Source of the DNA: Rhynchospora pubera
Lineage: Eukaryota > Streptophyta > Magnoliopsida > Poales > Cyperaceae
Reading direction: 5' to 3'
NCBI GenBank assembly: GCA_028095005.1
Contig: CM051460.1
Coordinates: forward strand, 23,297,501-23,361,500
Length of the DNA stretch: 64,000 bases
Shown: piece by piece, positions 60,501-64,000 of the stretch
Layout of the letters: each line of letters starts with the position of its first letter
Numbering within the stretch: the first letter of the stretch is position 1
Translations under genes and position numbers: made by a program
The notes under the pieces: model-generated
Told to the model about the DNA's origin: nothing
Seen by the model: only the letters and a program-made list of their open reading frames with translations
Database searches by the model: none

Positions 60501-63500
60501 TATGTGGACGAATCCAAACTGAGAAAGGTATATTTTGCCGCTTAGAGATTACCTTTGCATGACTTGCATGCATGTTTTGAATCTGATGGTACACAATGTG
60601 ATCTGTTTCAGATAGTTTCATTTCTTGATTTGTTTTCATTTGAATGCTTGCATAAAATTTTGTATTATTGCCTCAGGTGAGCTGTATCAGCCTCAAAATG
60701 CAAATTTGATGCAACTTGAAACTCTTTGACATCAGTGTTATTAGGCAATTGGTATCTAGTATTAGAGGGTCGTTATCTAGGATTGATCTTATGGTGAAAG
60801 TCAATAATCTGCAGGTCTCAGAGAGACTATTCGAGAGTGGGACCCGACGAATTACAAGGAATTCAAACAAGGACTCTACACCAAATGTAAACCCTAGCGC
60901 CACTGTGAATGGGCCTCCTGGGAATAGGCTTTTTGGGAGTTACAATTCCACAAGTAGGAGCCTCAGTGCACTTCGGTCCGTCACTCTCAGGCGGGGTCCT
61001 AATCGATCTTTGGAGAATTTCGATGAAGGTACCTATTATATGATATTTGTTTGGGCCGAGAATACATTTGACTGTGTTTTTTTTTCCCTGTTTTTGGTTG
61101 GCATATTTGTTTTTTGAATAGTTTGATTCCAGTTTACTAATCCAGTAGTTATTAACTCCAAGCTCGGTCAGTACTGAGAGTGTCCCAGTACCTTTACCAG
61201 CATGGGTTGGTTGCCTATCTACTGTTATTTCATGATAAAACTGACCCAAATATGCAAACCAGAATATTCCAATAGCTGACTAGACAATTTAAAATGTAAA
61301 TATAGGTAGAAGGCATGATATGTATGAAGAAATGTGGACCCCATCTGAAAACAATTTAGGAACTACGCACCCCTCTTCTACATCTTCTATGGCTGATGCC
61401 AGATCCACTGAGCAGGATAGAGTTGGGGGTGTTTCAGTTATTTCCTCGCATGACTCGAAACTTTTAGTTGGCATAAAGGAGCTCTTGGAGCTTTTAAGAA
61501 TCCTCGGTGAAGGCTACAGGCTATCCTGCTTGTACAAATCCCAGGTTTGACTTCGTTCATTACTTGCAATATTGATTCATATATAGCAGGTACTGTTTGA
61601 TGTTAAAATTTGTTCTAGCATTCTTTCCTTTCAGAGGTGGACCTGTAGAAGTATCATCATCTAATAAAACAAGTACAGATTAAGAACTTTGCATTAAAAG
61701 TTCAAATAACAATAACAAAGCCTTTAATCCCGAACAAGTTCGGGTAGGCTAGAAAAAAGAGGTTCTATCTTGGAAGTATAGATGAATGATTCTTCAAGAG
61801 GTAAAAGGAGAGTTTAGATCAGATCACTATAGTGGAGGACATTAGCAAGATGAAATGTGTCTGAGGATTAATGGAGAAAATGAATTGGGGTGGGGATACT
61901 ATTATAAATCTAATTAAAGTTAGCATGGAATTTGTAGTTTTGGACTTATATAAGACCCATACGCGTATTTGTAAAAGAATGCAGTCTGAAAAATCTTTAC
62001 TTGAAAAATCATTTTATAAGATACCTACTTACGCCACATGTTCAAAAAGTCTGGCATATAACCTTCTTGCTAGATTATTACCTAGTCTGAATTGGAAAAT
62101 CTTTACCCGAGAGCTGTATTTGTTAAAGAGTAATCATGTCTTCTCGTAGATGGATGGATCAGTATTGATTTCTGTTATTTTCAAATTGCCAGGAAGCATT
62201 GGAAGTTTATCATACCCTTTCTGAACAACATTTTAATACTGGATGGGTGCTCATTCAGGTAAACTTCTATTGTTGTCATTTCTATTTCTTGATACTTTGT
62301 TTCTTCAGTTGCGTCTGTTACCAACTTATCAATTTCTTTTCTCCAACTATATGGTCAGCTTCTAGTTTCACTTTCTTAAGGTCCTTGAGTAACTATTCAA
62401 TAGTGTTGATAGTGGAAGTTACAAAAGATATGTGGGCCTGTTGCCCTCCCTTCCACAGTCAATTGAAGACAACCACTCTTGATTATGTAGGGGAGGATAT
62501 ACTGTGTAGTATTCTATATAAAACAAACAAGAACACGACTGCATGGATATATGTTGCACACATTGGAAGGTCTACGTGGTAGTCCTCATTCAGGAGTATG
62601 TTTGTTGGGCTTTTGCAGGTCTGCTCCAACAACAAAAAGTAATAAATAGATGGCTAGATAAATAAGTTAATAATAAAATTATGCAGGTTGGAAAAGCGTA
62701 CTCTGAGTTGTTTGAGTATGCAGAGGCTGATCGTTTCTTTGATTTGGCACATCGGCTATCACCACACACTCTGGAAGGAATGGATGTCTATTCTACTGTT
62801 CTTTTTGTAAGATTCTTCTTTGTTTTTTAGTGAAATATTATGCTTCCACCTAAAAAAACTAATAATAAAATAAAACAAGCACATACTGACTGAATCTTGC
62901 TCTCCAATTTAATCTTCCAAATTGACCTGATTTACCAACGCAATTGTAATTTGGTTAAAGTGAAAAAAGCACCAACATAACTCATTTGAAACTAACTTGG
63001 AGATCAAAATTTTGTACGCTTGCTTTGGCTTAAGTTTACATGAATTGTGCTTTAGCTTTTTGGGTGTGAGAAGCAGTTTTTAGTATTAGAAATTGCAGAT
63101 ATGAGACATTGTAATTTTGGTTCCAAATATTGAGAGCTATTGGATGTGCAATAGCAAAGTATTTAATACGGAAATTGCCTTGTTTTGTTTACAGCATAGG
63201 AAGGATGAAATGCGGCTAAGTTATCTTGCTCGTGAACTTGCTTCAATTGATCGCCTGTCTCCTCAAGCTTGGTATTGAATATTCTTGTTATTTCTGAGGC
63301 AAATTTTGTTTTACCTGTGTAAAAAGTAAAAACCCTCAAGAACTGTTATACTAGAGAATATACATGTCAAACCAAACAAAACATAGAGGTGAAGTTCATT
63401 TCACAATATATATAGCTCTATTGACGTCATCTACACCCTTTGCCCATTTCATTCAGATGAATGGCCTATCAGGTCTTGTGCCTCTCCTTTCTCACTGTTC

Positions 63501-64000
63501 TGAAGATATAAGAGGTTTATTTTGGTATTTATGTTTTTAAGGGGCCGTTTGGATCGCTTAGGAATTTGGGGAATTTGGGGAATTTCCTATTCCTAGGCAT
63601 AAATTTATTGGGAAGTGTGTAACTTTGTGAAGAGTTTGGATTGTTTATAATAAATTTATGTCTAGGAATTGGAAATTCCCCAAAATTCCCAGTTCAATCC
63701 AAACGGCCCTAAATGAATTAGCAGAGAGGGGCATAAGTCATATAATCATACTTTAGAAGGATTTTTTGGATTAATTGCTTCTTCCTCATTATGCTTCTTT
63801 AATCTACACTCTTATTAATGATTTATCAAATCTTGCATGTTTTGTCATGTTGTTGGGAACAATCAATATTTAGGTGTGCAGTCGGAAATTGTTATAGCAT
63901 ACAAAAGGACCATGAAACTGCTTTGAAAACGTTCCAACGGGCTGTACAGCTGGACCCAAGATTTGCTTACGCTCACACTCTTTGTGGCCATGAGTAACCC
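57553..64000 (+). CDS. CDC27B: APC/C subunit CDC27B / HOBBIT (5' part, cut by window)
   Basis: A TPR scaffold subunit (APC3) of the anaphase-promoting complex, the nuclear ubiquitin ligase that degrades cyclins and securin. Exons: 57553-57657, 57917-57989, 58501-58610, 58948-58994, 59098-59195, 59741-59967, 60372-60527, 60815-61028, 61306-61544, 62193-62258, 62687-62806, 63195-63271 and 63874-63993. All have GT-AG introns and join in frame to about 550 residues; the known plant protein has about 740, so the C-terminal TPRs lie outside. The N-terminus (MEALLADKVQSSLAQFMPRN, then LCERLCAHFPSE) and the TPR-like helices to about residue 155 form the dimerising APC3 region. Residues ~175-395 are Ser/Asn-rich and probably disordered. 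TPRs resume at ~397 (ELLELLRILGEGY, EALEVYHTLSEQHFNTGWVL, ALKTFQRAVQLDPRFAYAHT). This domain order fits the HOBBIT type. No breaks seen; a copia LTR ends about 530 bp upstream. Confidence 0.93.
61700..61755. repeat. SINE-like motif in CDC27B intron 9
   Basis: AACAATAACAAAGCCTTTAA then TCCCGAACAAGTTCGGGTAG and GCTAGA. I know similar AACAAAGCCTT...GGGGTCGGCTA words from short plant retroposons. Ends and target duplication were not defined. Confidence 0.4.
63541..63709. mobile_element. Tourist-like (PIF/Harbinger) MITE, 169 bp
   Basis: Terminal inverted repeats GGGCCGTTTGGAT and ATCCAAACGGCCC, flanked by TAA on both sides (63538-63540 and 63710-63712), the usual 3 bp target. The interior is itself partly palindromic (GGGGAATTTCC and GGAAATTCCCC). 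It lies in the intron between exons 12 and 13 of CDC27B, away from the splice sites. Confidence 0.85.

Noticed and set aside
60673..61249. Minus-strand frames over CDC27B exon 8
   Set aside because: Antisense shadows of a spliced, in-frame plus-strand exon.
1..64000. CRISPR array, operons or bacterial defence system
   Set aside because: Spliced plant genes and plant retroelements fill the window; the only regular repeat is a satellite with no spacers.

Overview
This window is nuclear DNA from a flowering plant, most likely a eudicot. It is AT-rich, the two clear genes are split by many short GT-AG introns, and their products are plant proteins: plastid chorismate mutase and the APC/C subunit CDC27B/HOBBIT. 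Most of the remaining sequence is repeats of several ages. I see no prokaryotic genes, CRISPR array, rRNA or tRNA gene.

Layout. 1-1020 is the left part of a dispersed duplication whose second copy lies at 42661-44014. 1025-6260 holds gene-like but unrecognised exon fragments and simple repeats. 6270-20270 is a large array of a ~172 bp AT-rich satellite (about 81 monomers). About 100 bp after it comes a textbook Helitron-type 3' terminus (hairpin, short spacer, CTAG, host T) at 20401. 20540-20740 resumes the duplication, so about 19.5 kb is present here that is absent from the other copy. 21560-23040 is a decayed LINE interrupted by a small hAT element with a perfect 8 bp target duplication. 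Two long-TIR elements follow (23577-24561 and 24647-25421). 27235-33500 is a complete non-autonomous Ty3/gypsy-type LTR element on the minus strand. 33721-35413 is a two-copy tandem duplication.

Genes. 37330-40409 (+) is a full six-exon chorismate mutase gene of 319 codons. From 57553 to the right edge (+) runs the first 13 exons (about 550 codons) of CDC27B/HOBBIT, with a Tourist-like MITE in its last visible intron. The two genes act in unrelated processes: aromatic amino acid synthesis in plastids, and cell-cycle ubiquitination.

Between the genes are a GTGTCGTGTC-rich repeat, the second copy of the duplication (with a LINE tail inserted), a minus-strand Helitron-type terminus at 44650, and a ~9.7 kb copia-type element (47350-57024). 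The copia element has 1772 bp LTRs that look identical and an ATACC target duplication, and it sits inside an older TIR element.

The signals most worth following are the satellite array ending at a Helitron terminus, two young LTR elements with no usable pol of their own, and a 13 bp palindrome repeated in pairs 20-21 bp apart through the gypsy-type element. Exon coordinates, LTR limits and target duplications were read directly. Family names come from remembered hallmarks and were not checked by search.
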